From Usnea hakonensis (taxonomy: Eukaryota; Ascomycota; Lecanoromycetes; Lecanorales; Parmeliaceae), in contig BLJB01000029.1 in the NCBI GenBank assembly GCA_013423325.1, forward strand, positions 186,141-250,140: DNA of 64,000 bases, given 5' to 3'. Position numbers and translations under genes: made by a program. Positions 9,647 to 20,258 of this stretch are shown piece by piece. The first letter of the stretch is position 1. Every line of letters starts with the position of its first letter. The notes beneath the pieces are model-generated. The model was not told the DNA's origin. It did not search any database and saw nothing but the letters and a program-made list of their open reading frames with translations.

Positions 9647-12600
9647 TTATTTGGCTTCTTTCTTCCGCCTACCGAACATTCTCCCGAAACCACTGCTCTC
9701 TTCCTTTTCCTTTGTCGGACTCATCGGCCTCATCCCACCAACCGGTCCGCTAGGAGGTGGCGGTTCCGTCTCCCGTAGGAAATCCGCCAGATCGCCCATG
9801 CCTCCACTCTGTAGTGGCCCGCTCAACGCGCCGGGCTCTTCTCGCGCCTGCAATTGCTTGGGTCTACGATCCACATGCTTAGCATACGTGGGCTGCGTGG
9901 GTCTGTAGCTGTCCATCTTGGTGCCGTTCTGGCTGACGAGGTGGGGTGACGCTGCGCGGGGGTTGATCGGAGGGAGTTGAGGCGCTGTGCTGCCACTGCT
10001 GGCGTTCCGCGTTGCTGAAGGCCGAGAGGCAGAGGAGAGTGGGGAAGAGTTTAAATTGTTCGAGTTTTGGCGTTGCGATTTCCTGCGCGATTCGTTGGAT
10101 TGAGGCGGAGACTTGGAGGACGAGGGTTTCTTGGGAGCCTTAGGTGGTAGTGGACGGTAGTCAGGGATGACGGCTATATTGCGTTGGATTCTTTCTTTTA
10201 GGGTGACGCTCTGTTTGACTGGTTTAGGTGCGCCAGGGATGCCGATTGGGGGAGGGCGAGTGGCTGCTGCTGGCGGAGGTGTGTAATTGCGGAGGAAGTC
10301 ACTGAGTGACTCTTCCTCTCGCTCAGGTGGCATTAGACCGTCCTCGTTCTCATCATCAGACTCAATGGCGTAAGGATCTTTGACGCGCCGCTGCTTGCGA
10401 GCTCGACTTGGAGGAATATCGATGCTGCGGGGTGATGGCGCGTTGCTGTTCCTGCCAGCGTCGGAACCAGAGGGGTGCGCTCGGTGCGATGTATCAAGCA
10501 GCCCTGTCCTGGAATTGGTAGACGATTGAGTCATCTTGGAGGCAGCGAAGCTACCCTGTGTGCTTGCGACCGAAGTACCAGAGCCGACTGCTTGTCTCCC
10601 ATCGGTAGTGCCATTGGTGGTCATGGTAGGCTGGATCTGGGCACCAGGCCGTTGTCCACCACGAGGGTCAGCTATTTGGTCAGGATCTGAGCGAAGGAAT
10701 TTGGCAAGATCGGCGGTGGCGTTGTTGTTCGTAACGGTGGCTTCACGTGCTTGTAATTTCGACGCGGTCCGCTTTGGAGCAACTTCAGGCTTTGGAGGTG
10801 CGCTAGAGTAACTTTGTTTGGCAAAGGTCATTGACGGTGTTTTCGTGAGTTTTTTGGGACCTGCTTGTGATGAAGAGCTACCTGGCCGCTCCTTCTTCGT
10901 TGTGCTTGGCGTCACCGGAGTGTTCCTTGGTGCAGCGTCCGGACCGGTCGATCGAATAAAGTCGGCAAAATCTCTCATATTGTGGTTTTTAGCGTCTGCT
11001 TCACGAGGAGCTGCTACAAGACCAGATCGCACTCCTGAAGACTTTGGGGGTGCTTGGGGTGGACCCCGAGGGATCTCAAACGAGGATGAACCTTTTGCGA
11101 ATTCGGTCACCTTGGTTGGATTTGACCGTAGACCATTGATGCCATTCAGTGATCCCGTAAGTGATCCTTGAGTCTCTGAACGAGTATGGGCTTGGTATCG
11201 GGGAGATTCAGGGGTCTAGGAAACATCAGTAAGAACATCAGGTGTGAGGGTATCGACACGACGCACCTCCATTTCGCGCATGCTTTGTGGTGTAAGTGTA
11301 TATTTTACGGTTTCCTCGCTTCTGATTAGATCCTCAAAGTCCTGCTCCTTATCCGCTGATCTCGGGGTTCTTTGGATACCGTTGATCAAGCTGATGCTGC
11401 CATCGGACGAGCTGCGCCGAGGGATTGGTTGGCCTATTAGATCCCCAGATCCTTGCCCTATCATACCCTTGATTTTTGATGACACTTGCGATGTCGAAGA
11501 GCTAGCGGTCACTGGTCGCCCTTCTCGATTGCTGCTCGTTGATGTTCGTCCATTGGCAATTGGTGTTGAAGTTGGAGATACCCTTTGCACTGCAGCTCGC
11601 TCTGTACCAATGTTTACCAATACTGGCTGACCTCGAAGGGCAACAGATTTACTTGCACTTATTGAAGTTTGGCTTGTTCCCGTATTGATCGTAGAGACTG
11701 TGTCATTTCTGGCCCTTTCAAGACCTTGGGAGCGGTGTGCCGGCTGCGCGTAAGCATCACTTTTTGGTGTGTCATGACTGGCACTGTTGGAAGATGCTTC
11801 ATCAGAGGAATCGCGAGCTGCTCCCATCAACTCCTCGAGTGGCGTAAGAGTAGAGACGCTCTGTTCTTTGGGGATTGGCCTTGATCCAGCTTTGACATCA
11901 TTATTTTTTGCTACAGTAGGTGTGGGAAGTCCACCGCCATCTGACGGACCTGTGCTGGAACGTACATTAGCATCTGGGTTGTAAATCACATCTTTGTTAG
12001 ATGGTCCATCATATAGCACAGGAATGTCGCGCTTGACGGCCTTCCCGCTTTCATCATAGGTACGAAGTTGGTGCCCTTGCAGCATCGCCAGATTAGCGAG
12101 ATTCCCAACGTGGTTTGGCCGAACATTCTCATTTTCCCGGTCCCGGGAATCAGCACGCGTTGGAAAAGCTCCCTCAGACTCGTTCTGTTTCCGCTCTAGT
12201 GTTTGGGTCGAAGTCACCGGATGCGCAACATGGCCCTTCTCGCCCCCTTGGAAGCTATCACCGCTCGAGACGATACTATCTCTTGATCCCGGAAGCAGTC
12301 CATTTACTGGCCCATTGCCCATTTTCTGCGAAGTCGTGGAATTTCCATTAAAATTCAGAGCTTGGGGCGCCAATTCATGATCGTACTCATCAGTGTAAGA
12401 CGATGATTCAGTGTATGTGCTCATACCACGACCTGGCTGGCTGGACATGTCTATTTCAGCAGACTCCGTTCCCTTGCTGATAGTTCCATCATACATTGTC
12501 GACACCGCCGTCTTCTCATTGGCGCGTCCTGGGACTGTGGCAGAGTCATCCGTAAGTCTAGGTAACTCCTTCTTGGCATCGGCTCGATCATAGTCACGGT

Positions 12601-13954
12601 CCAAAGGATCTGGACGTTCGCGGGGAGTAGCGAAAGCTTCATCCATGGGTGAACCGAAGGATGTTTGTCTGATAGGGAGAGACGACGAGCGCTGGTGCCG
12701 CTGGAGGGTGGGTCGTCCGTCGGGGTCAGATGGCGATAATGAATCAGACTGCGACAGCTGAAATGGTGTCTGAGTGGGCGTTGTACTGTCGTCTTTTGGA
12801 ACTTCGATCATACTACGTCGCCGGCCTCCATCCGCGTCCGCCCTTTCCGCGGCAGGAGTCTCAGCCCAGAAACCAGAGAAGTCTGGCTCCTCCGGCAAGC
12901 CTACGTCTTGCTGAGCAGGTACTGGAGCTGACCTCCTATCTTTATGCATGAACTCCATTGGGGAAGGTCTGTTGCCATTGTCGAAATATCCGAGCTCATC
13001 TCCCTCACTAATGCTGGTCTTCCTGCTCGCGGTATCGCTAAAAGACGATGTTTTGTGCCGTCCAAAAGAACTTGGTCTAGGACTTAAGAGACTGGCGGAC
13101 CTGACTCGCTTTTTCCACGATCGCCATAGGCGTCCTAGTATTCCATTGAAAGCCAGCTTTTCGATATCAATCTCTTCCACTATTGCTCGCGGATTATCTG
13201 GCCGTTGTCCCTTGGTCTGGAATCGATTGTACGCTGCTTCACCAGCCAGCAACATGGCATGCTCTCCAATAAATTCCAAGACGGATGTTAAAAAAATGGC
13301 AGCGGCGGGCGAGATTGAGCCGAGATCTCTGCTAAGGCGCCGTTGTCCCTGGCTGTCATTCTCTTGATCTTGATTCAGGTAGGTCTCCTCGTCCGATTCT
13401 TCCATATCTCCCAGGCGCGTGTATACCATGCATCTGAGTCGGGTCCTCCGCCATATCAGATTCAGATCATAATCTCCACGAAAGCTCTGGCCGCCATGGA
13501 AGGCTAGAAGCTCTTCAGCGTCACCTCCAGCCATGTAACCTTCCAGTTCCTCGTCCGCGCCTTGGATGGCTTCTTTTGCTAATTTTGGCTTGAGAACTTC
13601 CTGAATTGCCGGCCTGAGGGCTGCGATAGAGGTTGACCGTGAGCAAGCTAGAAAGTTGTACAAGAGCTGGTCTAGAAACCCATTGACAAGAGACACTGAG
13701 CCGGGCGTAACGATTGCGGTATTGAAGTCCACCTTACTTTCGTCCCTCTCGAGATAGCCTCGTTCCGCGCGATCTGTGTTGACAATCTGGGAGGCAGCGG
13801 ATAGAGCAATGTAGGCAGGCTCTGGCCTTACCGAGGGCGGAGAGTTGAGAGAAGATCCGGAGAATGGGGACGTCCGGTCGCTGGACACGCTGCGATTTCG
13901 CTGAAAAACAGACGATGGCATTTCCAGGCCATCGGGCCGTGTATCCCGCTGCAT
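9647..13954 (-). CDS. Large mostly disordered protein with histone-fold-like N-terminal region
   Basis: Minus-strand gene with exon 1 at 13954-11267, an intron at 11266-11216 (GTGCGT, CTGAT branch, CCTAG, 51 nt) and exon 2 at 11215-9647; 1418 aa. I do not recognise a named family, though the gene looks conserved in style. Residues about 85-150 are a compact helical block (FLDQLLYNFLACSRS, IQEVLKPKLAKEAI, ADEELEGYM). Residues about 214-282 contain AAAIFLTSVLEFIGEHAMLL and AGEAAYNR, which resemble the histone H2A central helix. Everything after residue about 290 is Ser/Thr/Pro-rich and low complexity. Recurrent short motifs MRDFADFIRST, DLAKFLRSD, LSDFLRNYTPP and DLADFLRETEPP are spaced through the C-terminal third. 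It ends in a basic GFGRMFGRRKK tail. A chromatin or scaffold role is only an inference. Confidence 0.88.
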
Positions 13955-14336
13955 CGTAAAGATCGTTGGTAAAATGAGTGGTAAAGCGAGGGCAAGGGCG
14001 CCTTGTTAGTTGATCTCACTTCGGCCAGTAGGACATGGCATGGGCTGTGGATGCTCTCGATCGTGATTGACGTCCAAAGTGAAATGCGACGATGAGGAGA
14101 CTGGGCGATTGGAGGAAATGAGGAGGTGAGTGCAACAACTGGACAGCTGGATAGAAGAGAGTGGATAAATGACAATGTCGTGGATCCAGAGCGCTTTGCA
14201 AGAGCGACGGATTGGCTGGTCGAGGTCAAATGGTCGCTTTGACTGTAGGTATTAGTATTACTCAGATGGATACTTATGCACTTTGCAAAGCACCATCATC
14301 GACGTCTGCAGGTAACGCGCAGGCGGCTCTGATGAT

Positions 14337-14361
14337 CAGTGACAGTGACAGTGACAGTGAC
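14337..14361. repeat. CAGTGA hexanucleotide repeat
   Basis: About four head-to-tail copies of the 6-nt unit upstream of the 1418-aa gene. Confidence 0.85.
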
Positions 14362-17300
14362 TAGAGCACTTGTCCATGAAGCGGAGGTAAAGAAGTGCAA
14401 AGGAGGATTTTAATCAAGTGAGTATAAGCTGAAGAAGCACAAGCTGGTGAGCTGTGATGTTTGCTTCAGGGGACTCGGCGAACTCTCATCTGAGACAAAG
14501 CATATTTTCTTTTCTGGCCTTGGCCTGCTCCTCGTCGCAGCATGCGGCGCAGTTTGATCTTCAACGCTACGTAATTCTAGTACTAGAGTACATGCTACTA
14601 CCCTAATGTACCTCCGTACGGAGTACTGACACTAGCATAAGGTGCCTTATTTTACGTGGTGAGTACAGAATACGGAGTACTAATTAAAATGATATCCGTC
14701 AAGAGGGTGAACCCCATCCCAAATCCCAGTCGCCGGGACGGAAGCTTATTTTCCTCCGCTGAAGCCTGAGGTACGGTATGCCTATGATTGCCTAGGTACC
14801 TACTTTATGATGGCTTGCCTTATAAAGTACGGACACGGTACCGTGCCTATGATCATCTGGATAGCTAAGGTACTCTGATCGCTAATCTTCGCTTCCTTCT
14901 GCCTCTTAGTCGCACCTACCTTACCTCACTAAATACGGAGAATTGATTGCAATTTGTATGGTAGTAACGAGAAGCTGCAGAAGCGCGGATGGAAGAATGT
15001 AACGGCTCAATCTGCTTTCTCCACAATTGTTGTACAGTAGTCTTTTCCTTCAGAAGGCCACGTGGCCTTTTCTAGAAATGTCTCATCGAAAGCTGAAAAT
15101 AATGTCGCATCGCTGCGAATGCCAAAGTTATTCGTCACATCACATTGATCAAGGAACCCACCGCACAATGCAGATGCTTCCATTTACTAATTTGAAAGAC
15201 TTTTACTGTAAAGTGTAAGCGACGAAGAATGCTGGATTCGGAAAGGCTTCCTCTGTTTTTGTCCAGATGAGTAGGCTCGGACGCCTTCAAGCAGTTGCTC
15301 AAGCCATCTTTTCAACGTCCGAGGGTCGCTACCGGGTTGGCTTGCAAGGCTTGGGCCCTGGCGCTCTCCTGTTTAATCTCAAGAGGCCACAGAGTCCTGC
15401 ACCGACCACTTGAAATTAAAGCTTTCTGACATCAATACTGTCCTTGAACTGCTATTGAAGGACCGGAAATATGTAGCAACTTGCATTGATTAAAAGGCCA
15501 TGTTACCCCGTACCTTTTAGTAAATTAAAGGCTCACCGCGCAAAGCTTTGTGCTCAAAATTACAGTACGGGAGTGAAATTGAAATTTGGTGGGAATTACG
15601 GGGTGCTAGATGCTTAGTGTCATGCATGCCACACAAATCATCCGCCTTGTCCGCCACCCGTCCGTACCAATCATCATTCTCTGCGGAGCCTCGCTAATTC
15701 GTCAGTTTGCCACATTTGTATTTAAGATCACGCAATGGCTTTCATGCACCATGAACAAAGTGGCGGCAATCTCAATGGCATGTTGTGGCCTAAGCTGCAT
15801 AGATGTTGCCCAAATACATCAGCACCGCTGTGTGAGCTTCTTCAAATATCGACAATTATTGCTTTCTTCTTGCCTCTTCGGGCAATGCATTGAGCCGCCT
15901 TGGCTCCGAAGTGGGACTGGCGTTGACCTCTGTGTAATCTTCCCCACATTCATCTAGTCTTCTGAGAAGACGCTGGAGCCTTCGACAGCACTAAAACACA
16001 AAGAAAGCGGAATGAGGACCAAGTCTCAAGCCCCTCAAGTTGCGCGCTCGTCTATATTAGTCAAACGCACTGCAAGATCGGGATCGTCTCGATCTTCAGT
16101 CTGACTCTGGTCGACTAGAGATTGTGGAGATTTGCTTTTGCATCTCTCATCCGCTCTAAGAGGATTCTTTCTTGGCCTGGCCTATAAGGAACGATCAACA
16201 CACAAGAGCTGTTCCCAAACAAACCGAATTTGACAATACACCCGACTCTCCGGATTGCAAATTTTCATATGCTCATAGAGTACACAGAGGATGGCAACAA
16301 CCCCACTCCTCAGCCGAGTTGGCTCTGTGTCTAGCTTCGGCCGACTGAAGAGGGTTCGCGCCGATGGCTGCCTGGGAGGCTTGTTCCACAAGATCGTTTG
16401 CTAGTCCATTCGCTACTTCCAGCGATAGTAGCAGGATATCAGGTCCACAACCTCGCCTGCTCTTCTCAGAGAGTTCGCAAGCTCGTGCTTAATTCTCTAG
16501 CTAGGTAACAGGCACAGCCTCGAACCCTTCGAAGGTGTTGCAAATTGAATAGAACTCCATCTCAGGAATTTATCCACCATGCTTGTATCTGCCGACTCTA
16601 TATAAGTGGCGTCAAGGGAAAATTCGCCTGTTGTGCGTGCTCCCATGTCACCATGAACCATAGGCTTGATACTAGATAGAGAATTGTGATCTGGATTCAG
16701 TCATTTCGAGCCGTCTATTACGGTCTCGAACGACTTGGTCTTTGCAAATACCAGCTGAAGCATTTATCTCCTCAATGTGCTGAAGGTAATGTCCACAGGT
16801 TTTCCAAGGGCGGAAGTATGGGCTGCATGTCAGTGCGCGGCTTTCTTCGGTCAAATTAAGCGCAAAGTACCAAGGAGGGTCATGGGTCACGTGCGCAAAG
16901 TGGAGAGAAAGCTGCAAGGATACCTACTCACAATAGCATGATAGAAAAACGCAGATTGTAAATTGGATTTCGTCCCCCACAATCATGAGTCATGAACTCC
17001 AGAGTACGTGTAGTGCTAGCATTGTGCGAGGTAATGCTGATGACTGGCGTGGAGTGAAGGTCCAATCAAATTCTTACGATAGCCATCTTAGCTAAAGAGC
17101 GGCAAGGCGGAGAAACGGCGTCTTGGCGGGGTTGGTGGTGGCATGGTGGCATGATAAAGTACATTACATGATAAGGGTGTGATGATCTCAAGTGTGATCG
17201 ACGGCTGTAGCACTGAATAAATGCAGAGACACTGAAAGGGATGGGCTATCTTGAGTGTTTTCTTTTGTTCGCCCCCCTCGAGCTCAGAGTAGCCTTTCCG

Positions 17301-17775
17301 AGGAGTAAGGTAAGGTAAATTAGCAGAATGCGGAGTAAGCATAAGGTACTTTACTTTACCTAAGATACTTTATGATGCGATGCAAGCCAGTATTAAGATA
17401 AGGCTACCCAGTTATTTAAAACATGCAATGCAATGACGGCTCAGGGGCAAGAAAGTAAAGTAAGGTAAGGTAGATAAGAGCATGCCTGGCTTTTCCCTTA
17501 TCGGCCCATCTATGCAAGTACTTTACAAGAGCTGTTGAGGGGCATGTCCCATATAAAGTACTAAAGTACTGCTAGGAGGGGTCTAGGTTTTGATGGTAGC
17601 ACTACAGCTATCTGCCCAGATCTATGTCGGAAAACGGTTACGGCGTCTGGGCGTTGGGAAAGCATGCGACACAGAGATTGCCATGCAGCTTTCGCTGGAA
17701 AAGCATCCGCAAGCGGTGATGCTCGCCTTGCTGTCTCCTGCCACTAAAGTTCTCATTAAATTGCATTGAGATGCC

Positions 17776-17804
17776 AACGTCAATGCCAATGCCAATGCCA
17801 ATGC
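17776..17804. repeat. AATGCC hexanucleotide repeat
   Basis: Four to five tandem copies of the unit, about 440 nt before the glutamine synthetase start. Confidence 0.85.
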
Positions 17805-18238
17805 CACGTAAACACACGAATTCAACTGAATACTGGAAGTCTATACTACTATTTAAAAATACCATAGCATACTTAAATAATAATAGAGTGGCAATACTCT
17901 AGGTGCAATAATACAATAGATGATGGATTTGACCTTTTCTTTTTTCCCCGTGTCCGGGTATTCATGCGGCTAAAGGATAGCGTGGGCCGTGGGCGGTGGG
18001 CAGGATTGAACGGGATGAAGCTCATGAGAGGGAATTTGTCCTTTGTCCAACCAGAATAATATGGATTGACTTTGATCTGCTCACCACCGCACCCATCCAT
18101 TATCCATAAGTACCGCCCACCTCCCCCCGTCCTCACCTTCTTTCCTCCATATACCCTATATTGCTCACAAGACACCTCTGCAAGAACTTTATAAAATCCC
18201 TTATAGCATTTTAGTAAATCCAATACACACTCGCAAAT

Positions 18239-19736
18239 ATGGTAAGAGCTAACCAGCACGCTCACGCAAGCCTTGCAAACGCTGACAGCCCTTTCAGGCT
18301 GAATCAACTACCGTCTCCTATACCGCAAATGTGAGTTGAACACTGTCCTGCCCTTCCAGCTCGTGTTCCATTGCTTGCTGACGTTACTGCTAGCTCATGA
18401 AGTACATGGATCTCGACCAAAAGGGCGCCTCCATGGCAGAATACATCTGGATTGATGGTTCCAACGGTGTTCGTTCAAAAACTAAGGTACGTCTTCTGCC
18501 CCCCACGCACAGCCTCCCTGCACATTTCCAGCTATTTTTGGGACGGCCGAAGCTGCAGAAGCGCTCGTATCGGGCAAACGGGTAACACCGTAATGCATTC
18601 CAACGGGTTTCAACAGCCGCAAATATCTCGTATTGCTGCTAACCCTGTTATTTCCACCAGACTCTTGACAAACCCGTCAAGGACGTCAAGGAGCTCTCGG
18701 AATGGAACTTCGATGGTTCGTCCTGTGGTCAAGCCGAAAGTGGCAACTCAGATGTCTATCTCCGCCCCGTAGCTATCTACCCAGACCCTTTCCGTCGCGG
18801 TGACAACATTCTCGTGTTATGCGAATGCTGGGATCATGATGGGACACCCAACAAATTCAACTACCGTCACGATGCCGCCAGACTCATGAACGCCAACTCA
18901 AAGCAAGAGCCCTGGTTTGGTCTAGAGCAAGAATACACACTTCTTGGTCTTGACGGAAGGCCTTATGGTTGGCCCAAGGGAGGTTTCCCAGCTCCTCAGG
19001 GACCATATTATTGCGGTGTGGGAACCGGCAAGGTATTCGCCCGAGATATTGTCGAGTCTCATTACAAGGCCTGTATGTTCACTGGACTTAAAATCTCGGG
19101 CATCAACGCAGAAGTTATGCCTGGCCAATGGGAGTTCCAAATTGGCCCTTGCGAAGGCATTGAGTGTCCGTGGATCCTCATCACCCTTCCTCAAGTGCAT
19201 TGAGCTAATTTTATCCAGTGGGTGACCACCTTTGGATGGCACGTTTCCTGCTCCACCGCGTTGCGGAAGAATACGGCATCGCTGTCACATTACATCCCAA
19301 ACCAGTCCCGGGGCCCTGGAACGGTGCTGGCCTGCACACCAACGTTTCAACAAGTGAAATGCGCAAAGATGACGGGCTCAAGGCTATCGAATCTGTAATG
19401 GGCAAACTTGAAAAGCGCCATGTTGAACATATGGAAGTCTATGGAGAGGGTAACGCGGACCGTATGACTGGACAGCACGAGACTTCCAGTATGGACAGTT
19501 TCAGCTGGGCCATTGCGGACCGCGGCGCCAGTATCAGAATTCCAAGACAATGTGCTCAGGCTGGTAAAGGTTATTTCGAGGACAGGAGGCCGGCATCGAA
19601 CGCAGACCCATATCGAATTACGGGGATGATGATGGAGACTGTAAGTGACAGGGTGCAATTCCTGTACCTTTACTCGCACTAACGCGCATCTTTACAGATG
19701 TTCGGAGGAGTGCAGGACGCGACGATGTCGAAATAG
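18239..19736 (+). CDS. GLN1: Glutamine synthetase
   Basis: Six exons: 18239-18241, 18298-18330, 18394-18486, 18661-19165, 19219-19640 and 19698-19736; 364 aa, the usual eukaryotic type II length. It catalyses ATP-dependent amidation of glutamate with ammonium in the cytosol. Visible hallmarks are the beta-grasp domain with SEWNFDGSS, the PFRRGDNILVLCECWD strand, GLEQEYTLLG (metal-binding glutamate), GTGKVFARDIVESHY, NAEVMPGQWEFQIGP, GAGLHTNVSTSEMR, YGEGNADRMTGQHET and GYFEDRRPASNADPYRITG. The start codon is alone in exon 1 (ATG directly followed by GTAAGA). The fourth intron needs a weak GTCCGT donor and yields GIEL-GDHLW, where Met is usual before Gly-Asp-His. Both points suggest checking with transcripts, but the frame is open throughout. 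Confidence 0.93.
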
Positions 19737-20258
19737 GGGTTCATGTGGATCTGAATGAGTGTAAAGATACAGACTGAGAAAGCGGACGGGGTGGAAATGT
19801 AGGCTGGTCATCAATGGAAATGATTACGGCGCGACGGAGGACTTTGAATTCTTTGCTCGCAGCTAGGTAAATGAATGATGCAGCATTAGCATTGGGCTTG
19901 AATGCAGCTTTTGGCGCCTATTCAAAGGATTCCCAAGTACAACATTAGACACCTCAATTTACAAAACCAAATCCAATCACACTCACACTCACACTCACAC
20001 TCACAATCCATCATTGTAGTCAGTCGCTCAGGGGAAGCATTCTTTGCTGTCACGACACTCTAAACTGCAGAGATACACGGTCAGAAGAAGTAACGCCGAA
20101 CGCTCCATGGAATCCTAACATCAAAGTAGCTACACCCTTGCTGCGCCTTAGGCATACACCATGCCATTGTATACCCATCCGCAAGGATGATGGACCGCGC
20201 TTCCTCAAAACAAACCTTTGATCCATCATAACAATATTCAAGGTTCGAATCACCAGAA
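19737..20258. other. Intergenic, with a short microsatellite
   Basis: 522 nt between the glutamine synthetase stop and the Med1 start on the same strand. No gene recognised; it should hold the terminator of the first and the promoter of the second. Confidence 0.5.
19977..20005. repeat. ACTCAC hexanucleotide repeat
   Basis: Four to five tandem copies of the unit. Confidence 0.85.

Larger units (their letters stand above)
13955..18238. other. Gene-poor 4.3-kb region
   Basis: No supported coding region on either strand. It contains many TACGGAGTAC-like and GGTAAGGTA-like short motifs, a few simple repeats, and scattered short open frames without family resemblance. The last few hundred bases are presumably the promoter and leader of the glutamine synthetase gene. 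Confidence 0.6.

Noticed and set aside
15610..15957. Plus-strand frame of 115 codons
   Set aside because: No family resemblance, biased Cys/His/Ile content, no supporting splice signals and an isolated position in a gene-poor region.
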